A DNA stretch of 64,000 nucleotides, taken from positions 186,001-250,000 of the forward strand of contig JANVFP010000012.1 in assembly GCA_027919835.1 (NCBI GenBank), written 5' to 3'. This DNA comes from Lentinula raphanica. Taxonomy: Eukaryota; Basidiomycota; Agaricomycetes; Agaricales; Omphalotaceae. The position numbers were made by a program, and so were the translations under genes. Below, one piece after another: positions 1 through 13,200 of the stretch. The notes below the pieces were generated by a model. It searched no databases. It saw only the letters and a program-made list of their open reading frames with translations, and was not told where the DNA came from. Position 1 is the first letter of the stretch. Every line of letters starts with the position of its first letter.

Positions 1-530
1 GTTACCCCAAAGAATTCTGGCTTCCGGCAATTGAAATGATTTAGGTACCCGGGGTCAAAGCAGTCCAGAGTTTAAGGCTAGGCTATGTTATCCTTCTAGG
101 TAGTGCCACAATGTGAAGTTGATGGACTTATTCCAGGTCTGTGTTGAAGGCCTCTGAAGAACACGCTTGAAGAAAACTCGAACATCGTTGTATGTAGTAA
201 AGAATCATCAATTAGGGTTTGATCTTTGAACGGCACATCCACCGACATTCCCGCATCTTTTTGTACCATCACATACGTTCTGTTCGTCCTATCAGAATTC
301 CGGGATAGTAACCTGTAGAAATATTTCAGGTGGACGAGGGTGGACGATATGTTCAAGTTGTAATTGGTTTTGGACGTGAATTTTGAACTTTGCGGCACCT
401 TGACGTCTAGTGCCGAGCGCGGCCGGGCAGTATCAAGTCAAATTCCAGAACGTGACGCGTCCGAGATTACTAAGACAGTCAATCCTTCCGGCTTTCAGAC
501 ACTGACGGTACATTCTTTACCACTACCTCA
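1..530. other. Left-edge intergenic region, no supported gene
   Basis: No convincing coding exon is visible here. A minus-strand open stretch at 96-398 has no recognisable domain, and I could not attach it to other exons. The heptamer GTGGACG occurs twice close together, at 330-336 and 340-346. The last part must hold the promoter and 5' leader of the protease gene that starts at 531. Confidence 0.4.
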
Positions 531-3124
531 ATGCTGTCCCGCACCTTCAGAGCTGCTAGGTTCGTGAGCTCTCGAAGGTATCCACTGCTGACTGCTCGAC
601 CAGCGGCTCGCTTCTATGCCACCCCAGTGAACAGACCAGATTCATCTTCTCAGAAGGATTCCAAGGGTAAATCCAAGGAGGAAGAGGAGGTATCTGCGTC
701 TTCAGAAAAGGAGCAGCAGGAGCCATCTTCACCGGAGAAGAACAGGAAGTCAGAACGGCCACCTGTAGAAGGGGAAGATTTTTCGAAGAACCTTGAAGGT
801 TTCTTCCAGCGAATACAGGAGCAGCATGCGCAGATGCAAAAGCAGAAGATGAAGAAGAAAACGGAGGAGGAGGAACATGAGAGGAAAGGGCAGGGCGATA
901 AGAAATCGTCGAAGGAACCTCCGCCTCCAGAAGGAGGCAACAATGGTTTCAATACTGCCATAAATTGGATAACGGGTCTTGCCATCGCACAGTTCATTTA
1001 CTCCAATTCCAGCTCTTCATCCTCTCGCGAAATCACATGGCAAGAATTCCGCACCGCCTTCCTCGACAAAGGTCTTGTCGATAAGCTCATTGTCGTCAAC
1101 GGTCACAAAGTCCGCGTCAAGCTTCACTCCAATGCAACCGGCACGATGTATCCTGGTTCGTCGATAGGCAGTGGGGATTACTATTTCTCTATTGGTAGTG
1201 TCGAGGCTTTCGAGCGTCGGTTGGACGAGGCTCAGGAAGAGCTGAACATACCTAGTCACGAACGCATACCGGTTGCTTACACCGACGAGGTTTCCACTTT
1301 CCACATTCTTCTCGAACTTGCTCCCACTGTTGCTGTCATTGGCTTCCTTTATTGGCTGTCCAAACGAGGAAGCGGAAGTTCCGGTGGCGGTATCTTCAGC
1401 ATTGGAAAGAGCCGTGCCAAACTATTTGACAAGGATACGGAGGTGAAAGTGAAGTTCAAAGACGTAGCTGGAATGGACGAGGCAAAGGAAGAAATCATGG
1501 AATTTGTGCAGTTTTTGAAGGAGCCCTCCAAATACGAACGTCTTGGGGCCAAAATCCCTCGTGGTGCTATTCTTTCTGGACCGCCCGGAACCGGTAAGAC
1601 TTTGCTTGCTAAAGCTACTGCCGGTGAAGCTTCCGTACCCTTCCTGTCGGTATCTGGATCAGAATTTGTCGAGATGTTTGTCGGTGTTGGATCTTCTCGT
1701 GTTCGTGATCTCTTCGCCTCAGCCAGAAAGCATGCCCCTTGCATCATCTTCGTCGACGAAATTGATGCGATTGGTAAAGCGAGAGAGAAGGGTAGAAGCA
1801 TGGGTGGCAACGATGAACGTGAATCGACGCTGAATCAACTGCTGGTGGAGATGGATGGGTTCGGTACACATGAACACATCGTTGTACTGGCTGGGACGAA
1901 TCGACCGGACGTGCTCGACCCTGCTTTAATGCGGCCAGGTCGGTTTGACAGGCACATTGTTATTGATCGCCCCGATGTCTCTGGTCGCAAGGGCATCTTC
2001 ATGGTCCATCTCGCTCCTCTGAAATTACACGAGTCCCTCTCGGATTTGAATAATCTAGCTCAGAAGCTCGCCGTACTCACTCCCGGGTTCTCTGGTGCGG
2101 ACATTGCCAACGTGTGTAATGAGGCTGCCTTGCGGGCTGCACGTAGAGGGTCTGAATCAGTCGACTCCACCCACTTTGACGATGCGATCGAACGAGTCAT
2201 AGTTGGTTTGGAAAAGAAGAGCCGGGTACTCAGTCCTCTTGAAAAGAAAACAGTCGCTTATCATGAAGCTGGGCATGCTGTCGCTGGATGGTTCTTGGAA
2301 CATGCTGACCCCGTTCTCAAAGTCAGCATCATTCCCCGAGGCAATGGAGCTTTGGGTTACGCACAGGTGTGTATCTACTGTATTCAATACCTTTTCATCC
2401 TTCTCATATATCTTACTATAGTACCTTCCCCCGGATCGTTACCTGCTATCTAGCCCTCAACTTGCAGACCAGATCTGTGTCACCCTCGGCGGGCGTGTAT
2501 CCGAAGAGATATTCTTCGGCACTGAGAATATCACTAGTGGAGCTCAGGATGACCTCCAGAAGATCACCCGTTACGCCTTCGAGGCCTGTGCTAACTATGG
2601 AATGAACGAAGTCATTGGTCCAGTCAGTTACGGCGGGGATCGCGGTGCGAAAGAGGGCTGGAATAAGCCCTTCTCAGAGAAGACTGCCGAGACTATAGAC
2701 TCAGAGGTTCGCAAGATGATCACGTAAGTTCATTTGCCTACATAGGAGTATCATTCGTTCAGGTGTTTACTATCTTTCCAGAGGCATGTACGATAGGACA
2801 CGAAATCTCCTTTCCGAACACAAGGCAGATGTAGAGAAGGTTGCCAAACTGCTTCTTGAAAAGGAAGTCCTTACAAGGTGAGTTTCTGTCATCAGAATTC
2901 TATTCGTCAGTTCGTTGACCATCCATTTCCGCAGGGAGGACATGATCAACCTGTTAGGCAAACGTCCATTCGCCGGACGTCAAGATGACATGGACAAATG
3001 GTTAGATGAGCATCAGAAACATGGCCTGGCCGCGCCCGAACCTGTAGAGAAGAAGCCCACACCACCTCTGTCTCCTGATGAACCCCTGCCTTCACCCGCT
3101 GTGGCAATCAAGAAGTTGGACTAA
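531..3124 (+). CDS. Mitochondrial inner-membrane m-AAA protease subunit (FtsH family)
   Basis: ATP-dependent zinc metalloprotease of the mitochondrial inner membrane (AFG3/YTA12 family), which degrades damaged membrane proteins and processes some imported ones. Exons: 531-2366, 2422-2723, 2782-2877, 2935-3124, giving 807 codons, close to the yeast Yta12 length. Seen in order: a basic, Arg-rich N-terminus suited to mitochondrial import, a highly charged Lys/Glu stretch, a membrane segment near residue 145, an intermembrane-space domain, a second membrane segment (about 260-280), then the AAA module with Walker A GPPGTGKT, Walker B IIFVDEID and the arginine-containing [18 protein letters not shown] region. 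The zinc site HEAGH follows, and the peptidase domain continues through the later exons ([11 protein letters not shown]). Splice phases fit exactly. Whether it is the Yta12 or the Afg3 paralogue cannot be settled by eye. Confidence 0.96.
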
Positions 3125-3272
3125 TATTCCACTCTCCTTCATCCAATTTGTAATATACTCATTGCAATCTTACATTATGTCCTATCGTTCTAGGTACTGC
3201 AATCTCATAACTCATACGAAAATAGAATTACTAGTTGCGCGTCGTGACATCGTGTTAACGATTCCTCATGAA

Positions 3273-5661
3273 TCACAGGGAATATCGAAATCCGCTCCAA
3301 TCATCGCCTTTGTCAAGTCTAGCAGCCTCGACAGTGGGATAGTGTCCATTCTTGTCATCTGCGTTCTTGTTGTCCAAGTCATCAATCACTTCGTCTCGTT
3401 CTCCCCTATCCCGGCGAGCATTCTCCCTTTGCAGCCCAATCCTCATCACTGTCACACATATGAGGCCAATGCCGATATAGGCCAGGACTATTCCGTGTCC
3501 CATGGTGTACCATGGTGAGTCTACTGAACGATACTGACAATAAGTACGGACGTCAGATTCTCGATGCACAGTAACTCTTTGTGAAATGAGCTTACAATGT
3601 TAGACGTTACCGCGCCGTTGATGTTGCCCCATCCGATAGCCATACCGAGAGTGACGCTGCGTTTGTATGCACCTTCAACATTTCCAGCAACCCAGGCACT
3701 GGACAACATTCAGAAAGAAGTTTTCGAATTGATGACAGGCTACTCACACATTGTTTGCTATGTGGTGGTAAAATTAAGCACTTCGTCAAAGATGTTAGAG
3801 CAAGTTGAAACAGGCCAACTCACGGATCGATGGATAGATAGCTCTGTCATCATCATCATACACTAAGAATTTGAATAACAAAAGCTCGGCGATGCGACTC
3901 ACGATGCAGCAAGAAAGACAGCAAAGTAAGACAATGCAGGACTTCGTGAGGCGATCAAGATAATGTACCCCGCCGCCCCTGGAATTATACTTCAGTAGTG
4001 CTCTCAGTCGAGTTTAGCCAGGACACTTTAGCGCACCCGTAGCAAATAAAAACCTCCAAGCCATCTGTGAATCAGAATGCCATCAAAAAGAAATCCCAAC
4101 TCACAGACTCATATAGTAGCGGGTTCCTATTCGATCGCCTAGTACTCCGACTGCTACTGTAGTAATGCAGCCCCATGCATAAGGGGGGATCGTGAGGAGA
4201 TTGGCCTTAGTAGCAGTAAATCCTGACATGGTTCAGATAGGTCATGCTCTCGCAACTGCATAGAACCATACCGAGCTGTGGGGAAGCATGTTGATCAGCA
4301 CAAAATTTAAAAATCAGCACTTGACAGTATTTTGCCAACCTCATTAATGATGGTGGGTAAGAATAAGGAGAATGCGTACAAGGGTCCGTCGAAACCCATA
4401 TAAATTCCCACTTTGGAACGAATCAGTAACGAAAGAGATTCATAAAGGCTTGCTGGGGTAACCTACTAGCCACCCAAGTCTTCCAATCTCTCAAGCTCTG
4501 CCATACATACTTCTTCTTGAATTTTTCTCCGGCCGCGCTCAACCGAACGTCATCTTTGAGTCGGCGAATCACAAAAACTCCTGGACATTGTTGGGAATGG
4601 CAGTGTCAACGTCCTGTTTTCTCGGAAATTGATATCCCATAGTACTTACGCTCTTCTTCGGTTAGGAATCTGGCAGCTTCGGGGTAATCCTGTATCACCC
4701 AGAATGACAGCAAAGCGACGATTACGGTAAAAAGGCCTTCTAGGATGAAGATCCATCGCCAGCCAGCCAAGCCCCCGACACCATCCATGTTGTGAATTGC
4801 AACCGAGAGTAAGCCACTGAACGCTCCAGAGAGGGTGGCGGAAGAGAAGAAGAACGCAATCTTGGATCCCATCTCCGAACGCTTGTACCAACTAACGCAT
4901 CGATGTCAAAGCTCGCATCGTGGTATGCAGAGAGACTCGACTGATACCTGGAGATATAAAAAACAATGCCAGGATACATTCCAGCTTCTGTTACGCCAAG
5001 TAACACACGAACGGCTGAATGCGTATCATCAGTAGCGATCAGACCCGAAGAGGAAGTACTTACTTACAAGCCCCCCATAGCTTTGAATGAAGCCATGACA
5101 GATCACAACGACACCCCAGCAGAAAATCAAAGAGCTCAACCACAACGATGGTTTTAATCGCCTCAATATCACATTACTTGCTGGCTATATGCCCACAGTG
5201 AATGGGGGATGCAGTGAATCTCAGGTTTTCTGTGCATCAATGTTCACCCTCACCTCGAGTAGAGCATAAGGGAAGAAGTAAACGGTCAATGCAATCAAAT
5301 ACTGAGTATCCGAAATCGGATGGTCGATGTTCGTTGTCATCCCATACAACTGTTCGAGTCACAAGTTTGCATCACCGGAGTTCTTGATGGATTGTTTAAA
5401 GACGCACCTTTGCGTTCCCAATGTTACCTCTATCCTGATTTTTCAGGTCATCTGGTCACTGATATGAGGCATCGTGTATCAGCGGTCACTTACCATGAAG
5501 TTCAAAAAGTATAGCATGGCCAACCACGGTATGACATGAAGGTCGATACGGCGCATGAGCTTTTGCTCGTCGACACCGTTCGTATCGACGTCGGGTCGAT
5601 ATAGATCATCCGCCTTCGGCTCAGTGAACGAAGTTTGCTGGTCGAATTTTTCGTTGTTCAT
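3273..5661 (-). CDS. MFS permease of the Dal5/TNA1 (anion:cation symporter) family
   Basis: Plasma-membrane proton-coupled transporter of the fungal allantoate/nicotinate permease type, split into many short exons. The start at 5661 opens the family N-terminus: a charged cytoplasmic segment (DEQKLMRRIDLHVIPWLAML) runs into TM1, and the first exon ends at 5494. The next pieces read DRGNIGNAK, then TQYLIALTVYFFPYALLE. The 5th and 6th helices are clear near 4600-5006 (LLGVTEAGMYPGIVFYISR, then GWRWIFILEGLFTVIVALL), which is diagnostic of this family. The last exon (3273 to about 3500) ends in a hydrophilic tail rich in Arg and Asp. In-frame codons upstream to 5865 exist but do not resemble the family. 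UreD lies 240 bp upstream on the same strand. Substrate (allantoate, ureidosuccinate, nicotinate, other) is not decidable by eye. Confidence 0.88.
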
Positions 5662-5901
5662 TGAGGAGATGGGTGCGCGGCAAGAAGCACGAATTGCCAG
5701 ATTGGCTTTATAATGTTGATATGGCGCTTTGGATTGATAAGGGGAGTGACAGTATATGTATGATTTTCTCCTACCTTGTGACGATACGATTATCTCGGGA
5801 TCCTCGCGGAACGTGTACCCAGTGTCAGTCTTCATCAACTCTTCTCGGAATTGAAACGCAACCACTGCTTATCTGACATCGCGACTATAGTCATATCTGG
5901 T

Positions 5902-6904
5902 TTAGACAAATGCCTTTCGGTAAACATCGATGCCAACATGTTCCTCCAAAGGCGATAGTGCATTCTTGAGCCATTCCTTCACAATTTCCGTTTCTTTTCC
6001 TGCCACTCTAACAACCACGCCATTTGTTTTATCGGATCCAACCGAACTCAAAGACCACAACAGATCTTCAGGAGTTCTTCGTTGCATGATAGATATAGCC
6101 TCATAACGAGCCGTTATCTGGGCAATCGTTTTCTGCACCAAAGGTCCTCGAAGTATGACCGTAGCGTAGCAGGAGTAAGGCGAAAGTTTTTCAGCTAAAC
6201 TGCTGTTCAAATGTGAATTTGGGTCTATTTCTTTGTTGTCCAATAGCATAATGTCCTTGGCGATCCGCTTTCCTGCGATAAGAATCTCGTTGACGCTGTA
6301 ATACCTGGACAGGACCCAGTCTTCGCCGAGAGATTTTCGACCTGAAGTGAACCAGTCGAGGACGACGAGAGTCGCGTCTTTCGAAACATGGAAGGTTTGT
6401 ATCTGGTGATAAGAGGCAGAGCGAAAGCAGGTGACAGGATCAGGCAGAAGAAATAAAGCTCCTTGAGATGAAATCGTGAAATCCATCTTTTGAACGGTGG
6501 CAGCAGTTTGAGTGTTGGACGATCTATGATCAATGATCCTCTGTACAGAGGCTAGTCTCTGTTGCGGACGATCCTTGAACACTTTAGTGGATCCCTGGAA
6601 TGTCGAAGATCAGTACAATCTCATTTGAACGTTTGCATCGAGAGCGCACTTGCGAAAGCAACAACAACTTGACATCAGATTCAATGTTCACGACTAAGTG
6701 GACACAATCTCCTCCAACTAACCCTCCGCCGTATGTCAAGACATAGATGATGGCAACGTCGTTCTCAGACAGTCGTGGAGATAACAATTTGAGAGGATAT
6801 GTCGCCGAGAATTCTGAAATCCAAGCTTTGCCTCCATGTGACGACAAGGTTATGCGACCACCTCCAGCTTGTAATTTTGAAATGTCAAGAGAAGAACCTG
6901 ACAT
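5902..6904 (-). CDS. ureD: Urease accessory protein UreD
   Basis: UreD scaffolds nickel delivery into apo-urease together with UreF and UreG. Exons: 6650-6904 and 5902-6594, joined in phase 0, 315 codons plus stop, a normal UreD length. Family features: the N-terminal beta strands with LTYGGGLVGGD, the junction motif reading SQGSTKVFK once the intron is removed, the segment DPVTCFRSASYHQ, and the LDWFTSGRKSLGEDWVLSRY block. The start at 6904 is the first ATG of the open frame and gives a short N-terminus before the GGGRITLSSHGGKAWISEF strand. It lies directly upstream of the MFS permease on the same strand, which suggests a shared nitrogen role (inference). The urease structural gene itself is not in this window. 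Confidence 0.93.
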
Positions 6905-7243
6905 GAGAATGTTAACATGGAAGAAAGGATCTCAGAACTAAATGAGAGTTGGATGAGAGTTTGGGGTTCAAGAGCTGTTTTCACACAAATTATTCACGAT
7001 GATCGACATAGCGAGATTCCATATTCGAGAAACTACATATCGAGAGAGTAAGAGAAGAAAAAAGAATGTCGTGAATCCTACATAGCAAGAATGGAAGAGA
7101 AATATTTGCAAAAAAGAATGGGAACCATGAGATCACAACAATTTCATCCACAATTGAACGAACAGGCAATAAAAGGCTTTATACGAGAGTTCTGAAAACG
7201 CATATCGAGGATGAAAAAGAAAGGAAAAAGAATTTCAGAATAA
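6905..7243. other. Intergenic region upstream of UreD
   Basis: About 340 bp between the UreD start and the stop of the Byr4-like gene, both on the minus strand. It is A/T-rich with purine runs and must contain the UreD promoter and the 3' end of the neighbouring gene. No further coding or repeat structure is apparent. Confidence 0.5.
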
Positions 7244-9966
7244 TCAATACTTGCGAGTAGCAAGATCCCTGATTTCATACAGGTTCGGTCGTTCCGCTTC
7301 GTACAAGACATCCTGCTTTGCCAGAATTTCTTTCCAGCCCTTCATCTCGACCACATGTCTCTGCTCTGCAGCCCTACACTTCGCAATGAAATCTCCGTCG
7401 ATGTCATATACCATAGAAGCCCTTGAGCCTCGATCGCTACCTGATTCTGAAGGAGCGCGAGTGTAGCTATTATGTGATGTCGGACTTGTATCGCCAATAG
7501 TACCCGACATCGAGGTGGATGTCCGGCTATTCACGCTGGTATCAGGAGTAGCAGACGCGGACTGTAGAGATAGCCGGACGGTGTCGCCTTTGGCATCTTC
7601 CTCCTCTTCATCATCGGCAAGATTAGCGAACACATCCGGCTCTTCTTCTTCCGGCGGTAACGTTGATATCCAGCACATCCGTTGTGGGTCGAATATCATG
7701 TTTCCCACTTTCCGTGCGCCAGTAGCAAAAGAACCGACTGGTGATCCAATTGATGAGCCGGTTAGATGAGTTATAAGAGCAGGTCGTGTTGATGTAACCA
7801 CGGAATCGAAATCACGGAGGACTTGCTCATTGCCTTCCCATCGTAGGGTTTGTGGATTCCAATGCATGTCACCAACCACTATGAAGTCATAAGCAAGCGT
7901 TCTATCAGACTCAGCTGGAGATCGAACGACTGACCTTTGGGGGCACCAACTCCGCCTAGATTCCTGATAAGAGTCGGCTTCTTTTTGGAGGTGGTCTTAC
8001 TCTTCTTCTTAGGAGATTGCTGCTTAGGAGCTGTAGGCGAATCTAATCTTGACGACCGTCGTAAGGAATTTGCTGTAGGAGCTGATACTGAACTTGATTC
8101 TGAGGCGCATAGAGGTAATTAATCATGGGCACACAGCTGAAATCAAACATGTATACCTGAACCACCAGATACTTCCCTCCTCTTTCTCCTGATCGTGTTC
8201 TTGTCAGTAGCGTTCTTGTCACCAGCTGATGGCTTGGTCGGGAATGTTCCGCCCGGTATACGGTTGCCATAACCTTTTGGCTGTACCCGGAAACGACTTT
8301 CCTTATCGCGATCGGTCGGTAGATCTTCGAAAGCGTCAAGCTCAGTCCCATCACCATAAGTCCGCTGACGTTTTGGTCGCTTCATGACCTTGGGCGCGCT
8401 GGGAGCAAGAGGTTGTAAGGCGATGCGAGGAGCACGGTTAGATAGATTGGAAGGCGGTCTCGGTGGAATCGGAGATGCGGTGCGAAACGTTGTTGGTTGA
8501 AGACCGGGACTTGAAGGCGCGCCATGATTGAATAAGGAAGAGAGCGCTGGCCGCGATTTTACACGAGTGGCAGTGGGGAGAGTAAGGCGGACAGCATTAG
8601 GATTGGAGGATGGGGTAGAAGGCCGAGTGGGTGGGACGGGGTAATCAAGTCCCCGAAGTCGCGAAGTGCTTCTTTGTGACTTTGCACGAGATGCCACAGT
8701 AGGCTCCTCGTATCTAGCTTTGGATGGTCCCGCAGCAGTTCCCGAGCCTGACGCTTGGGAGGAGCCACTCTCTAACAATGATGAGAGAGATGCTTTGCGT
8801 GTGAGTTTGCGGGTGGAAGCGGGTGGTGTCGGAGGTTTTAGTCCTGAATGTGACTTTTGACCACGTAGGCTTCCAGGTTTGGGGGCAAGGAAGGAAGATG
8901 ATGACGGAGAAGGAGAAGGAGCGGATGATAATGTTTGAAAAGTTTGCGAACGAGAAGGAGGGTTCAACGGTGGAGAAGGAGACAGTCGGAGTTTCTGAAA
9001 TTGTCGTGTGGAAGAGACGGGGGGATTAATTGGAGATTTCGCTCGATCGATGGATTTGACTCTGGTGGAGGCTAGCCTAAGTTGTTTCGGCCGTGAGTTG
9101 GGCATACTCTGACTGCGATTTGCATGACGCATCTGCTGTGCGCTGTAAAGCAGTCGACTGGGACTAAGATCAACGTCATCATCGATGACAAGACCCATTT
9201 CAAAGTCTTCTTCTGGATCCGGACTAGCGACTTTGATTGAGTCACTAGCGAGTACGGCCTTTTGCCGCAGTTCCAGAAGATGCGTGAGCTTCGAGCCGGC
9301 ATCGCGGGACTCGAACAATCCAGAAGGAATGACGAGCCCATCCATATGATCGTCTTCGTCTTCGTCTTCTGTCTCGGTGTCTGGAAGAGAGGCGGAAGAG
9401 GTCGAATTAGATGAAGGGGAAGCATTGGCAAAACCAAGGGTTGAATAAGCATCAGAGGACTGTGAAGAGGAAGTGTGGTCTTTGTCGCCCCATTCAATGG
9501 AATTTTTGGAAGAGCGGTGATTAAGAGACAAAGGAGCGAGGGAAAGTTGAGTGAGGTCGGATGGCAACGCAAAGCCGTCTTCAAAATCCTCGTCAATGGG
9601 AACCTGAGCTTTTTTCGAATCAGGCTTTGGCAGAGCAGCGAGTTTGATGGTCGATACTCCTTCATTGACTTTTATAGTGGATACTCCTTCGTCGTCTTCC
9701 TCTTCATCGATACCCTGTTGGATCTGTGCTGGACGAATAGTGACCATCTGAGGTTTGGAGGATCCTTCCAAGTCGATGACATGAGCACGGACAAAAGCAC
9801 TGGCACCGCCAGTTTTGCCAAGATCCATCTCTACATCCCAGTCCATTTCATCCCCGTCATCTTTGTCCGTATCTGCATGCAACGGCTGTCCCTCCGGGAG
9901 ATCAAAATCGGCATCTGGCCATTCTTCTCTGTCTGCAGCGAGCGAAGGAGCTGGGACAGTGGTCAT
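7244..9966 (-). CDS. Byr4/Bfa1-type GAP subunit of the septation initiation / mitotic exit network
   Basis: Byr4 (fission yeast) and Bfa1 (budding yeast) work with a TBC protein (Cdc16/Bub2) as the two-part GAP for the Spg1/Tem1 GTPase at the spindle pole. Exons: 8157-9966, 7935-8099, 7244-7878, all phases consistent, 869 residues. The N-terminus has the acidic motif EEWPDADFDL. A long Ser/Pro/Arg-rich, probably disordered middle follows. The conserved C-terminal block crosses both introns: PTLIRNLGGVGAPK joined to VVGDMHWNPQTLRWEGNE, then KVGNMIFDPQRMCWIS. That pair of D/N-P...W repeats is what identifies the family. The final part (KCRAAEQRHVVEMKGW) looks helical. Acceptor of exon 2 chosen as CTCAG at 8100, since the nearer TTTCAG would read into a stop. 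Confidence 0.85.
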
Positions 9967-10202
9967 GGTGATTAGAAAGAGGCGTAGGATAGAGCTGGCG
10001 CACCGAGCGGTGCTGTGGAAGTAAAGGGAAATGGTATGAGTGAGCGGAAAAAATACGGCTGCCTCGTGGTGGTAAACGATAAATGTACGAAAGTTTGAGA
10101 CTGGACAGATGTCGGCAGCAAATTACTCCCACGGGTAGCCAAAGCAAATACAAATACGAGACAACAAATTCCAAACAACACATAATTAACAATTTAACTG
10201 CA

Positions 10203-13200
10203 TTAATACGGTTGCAATCGTCGCGTTTCCTTCGCATTGTATTCTATCTCATCGTCCTCCCTATCGCTCATCACCTCATTGTCTTTTTGTATCCTTGGTC
10301 CCCATTTTTCTAGAACTTCGTCCAATCCTTTTCGCATACGTATCCCTCTCTCAGCCATTGTCTCTACCATCGCATCCAGTTCCCAGTTTTTGAATACACC
10401 TCTGAGGGGTACAAATGCCAGCAGATACAAATCTTTGTTTTCTTTTGTGAATGCTTGTTGCTTCATAGGAAACAATTAACATTATCATACCTTTGCAGCG
10501 AGGGCATTCCCTAATTGCTTGAAGGAGGAGACTTCTTGCTTTTTTATGTTGCTTTGCTCTTATCTCAATCTCGATATAAGTTCTCCAAAGCTGCAAAGAC
10601 CCCCTCGTTCTAGAGTTTATGAGTTTCACCAGGTGTAAAATCAGTTGTAATTCATACCGTTCATGCTCCACCGCTCCTGCTAGACCAGCTCGAGTACGCT
10701 CAATTTCCGCTTCCCATCTACCACTTTCCCATCCTGCGATCCAAACTTCTTGTATCCTCCTCGCCACATCTTTCATGTTCTCGCCGTTATCGCCCAACGT
10801 TGCTCGAATCCGCCCCCAGACACCCTGTCCTTTCTCGACCTCCAAGAAGATCGCGAGGACAATAGAGTTATGGGGATAATGCGCAATGGCTTGAATCACT
10901 CGCTCCCGTAATATCGATGGAGGCATCGGATGTTTCAAAACGGAACCATATCGATATAAGAAAAGGAGGCTCGCCATAGTCAGGCTCTCATGAGCTATTT
11001 CCCGGGGTTCAATTCTCATGAGTTCCTCATCGAAGGTAGAAAGCGCGTTCTGGATGTTCAGGGACGTCATAACGTCCAGTAATGCCATTAGCTTGATCCA
11101 TGCCTCTTTCTCCTGCCAAGTGTTGCATTCTCGACCGAAATCGTTCAACGTGCGTTTGGCGCGAAGGATCGCCACACCCCCTCGACCCTCGATCCTCGCA
11201 GCACGCAGAATCACTGAAAGAGCATTCTCTCCTTGACCAGCCAACCACTCCATTTCGGCCCAGTCCCACCATAAGTGGCTTTCATCGGGGCGCAACGAAG
11301 GTTGTGCCGAAGCGACGAGCAAAGTCTGATAAACTTTACGGGCATCATCTAATTTACCACGTATGCTTTCCAGCTTAGCGTGAGCTTCCCAATGTGGAAG
11401 AGAATTAGGTGCAGTGGCAAGAAATGAACGAGATAGTTTGAGGGCGCTGTTATAACAGTTGTAACCATGCATGAGATTCAAGTATCCCAATCCAAAGGTA
11501 ACGAATACCTTTTTACACTCGAGGCCGCTTCAAAAGTCAAATATAACATATCCCATCCGACATCATCCTTGCCGAGTCGCAGGGAAGAAAACACCCTGCT
11601 CACAAAACCGGTGTCCAGTCCGGCAATATCTTGTTTGTTCCACATTCCTGCGGACCCATAGACTGGATCGAACAGAGGGAACGAGCCGAAAGACCAATTC
11701 TTCGTGAGGCCAAAACTATCTTTGTAGACTTTTTGCCTACCAACGAGGGCACCCGCAAAGGCATCCGCTGTTAACTTTACGTGCCAACTTTCCGCAGAAG
11801 GCAGTAGAGCATCGAGAAACGTCGGCTTGGTGAAATGAGTGTAGCTCCATCGATCGTCCCAGCTAGTTCCAGGACTCGATAATGAAGCTGAAAAGCCAGG
11901 TATGTGTAGACCAAGGGTTGACAGCCAGGCAAGACGGAAGACGTTTTTGGCGTGCGGCGTTTGCAAGTCCAAGAGAAAAGGTTGAATATCGGCAAATAGA
12001 ATGGTGGCATAGGGATCTAAGTCGGAAGCATCATCAGTCGTACGTAGAGGCAGTTGGCTGGAACGGTCTGCTTGAGTTTCGTATTCGGCCCATTGACGGT
12101 AAGGATCGAGTTCCAGGATTGTCGGGGTGATAGTTGAGACGGGTGTGGGGACAGGATCTTGTTCTTGCTTGTGTGACGCCCAGTACGACCAACCCTTGGC
12201 GTTTGGCTCACCTATCCGAGGTACCTCTGATTCCCAAAACTCTCCAAAAGCCTCAAGTCGGCTCTCGAAAGATGCAAAATTGAAAGTCTGTGAATTGATA
12301 AAGGTACTACATTCAGCAATGAGAAGCTATAGTATCGTATGTTGGAATGAAAAACCTACAGCTCAGCTTGAGCTTGGAACATGGCTGTAGCACGCTCATG
12401 ATAACCTGGAGAAAGGATGTTAAACGCGACATTATCATTAAGGGAGCTTGACATACCTGCCTGTTGGAAAAGAACGGCGATCCTCCAGAAAACCCGTAAC
12501 CTTCCAACTTCCTCAGAATGGTCGAGGGAAGACAATATTCGCAGAGCAGCATCAATAACCCCGTCCAAGCCATCAGTGCTTTTTGCAATCCGCCATTCAA
12601 ACCATTCCATCCAGATGTTGATATCACCCAGCTTCAAAGCATCTTCCCATTCCGGAAGACATTCGGACTCGGACCAGAGTTCGTCAATGGCTCTGAGGTA
12701 CTTCAAACGCAACGATGCCGAAGAGGCATTCCTAGGATGTGCAGATAACGCACGAGATAGTATAGATATTGTTTGATCAGAGCGCGCTTTCCGAGCGTCC
12801 TTGGTTGTTATATTGGTTGTTGATAATGTTTGAGAAAGCAGACGTAACCAAGTATCGATTGACGATGGGTCCGCGGAAAGTTGCTGCTCGAGCTTTCTCA
12901 GCGTCTCCTCGTGAGAAGTGAGAGTACGCTCGTCGTCAGAGCTACTCGAGTCAGATGCAGACCCCGATTCGGATTCAGATTCGTCCTTGTCAATGATAGA
13001 ACGGAAGGTATAATCGCCAGTGTTTGCAGCCCTACGAACTTTCCCTAAAGGGAGAAAACCATCCACCTCGTGGTATTTTGTGGAGTTGAGGTCCGCAGTC
13101 AGTCTTCGTCGTGGTGGAATGGAAAGCAGCTTAAGGGACTTTGATCTATCATCGAATGTGACCTGGTCGTGCGCAGTGCTTCAGTTGAAACCGAAAGTGA

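Noticed and set aside
96..398. Minus-strand open frame at the left edge
   Set aside because: No recognisable domain and no exon partner; composition is ordinary for intergenic DNA.
1349..1810. Long minus-strand open frame opposite the m-AAA protease
   Set aside because: It mirrors the conserved AAA coding sequence and has no domain of its own; the plus strand holds Walker motifs and HEAGH.
5662..5865. Upstream in-frame extension of the MFS permease
   Set aside because: The extra residues do not resemble the family's N-terminus; the ATG at 5661 gives a normal short cytoplasmic leader.
9072..9665. Second long minus-strand frame inside the Byr4-like gene
   Set aside because: It overlaps the Ser-rich exon in another frame and is Leu/Pro-rich low complexity without a domain.
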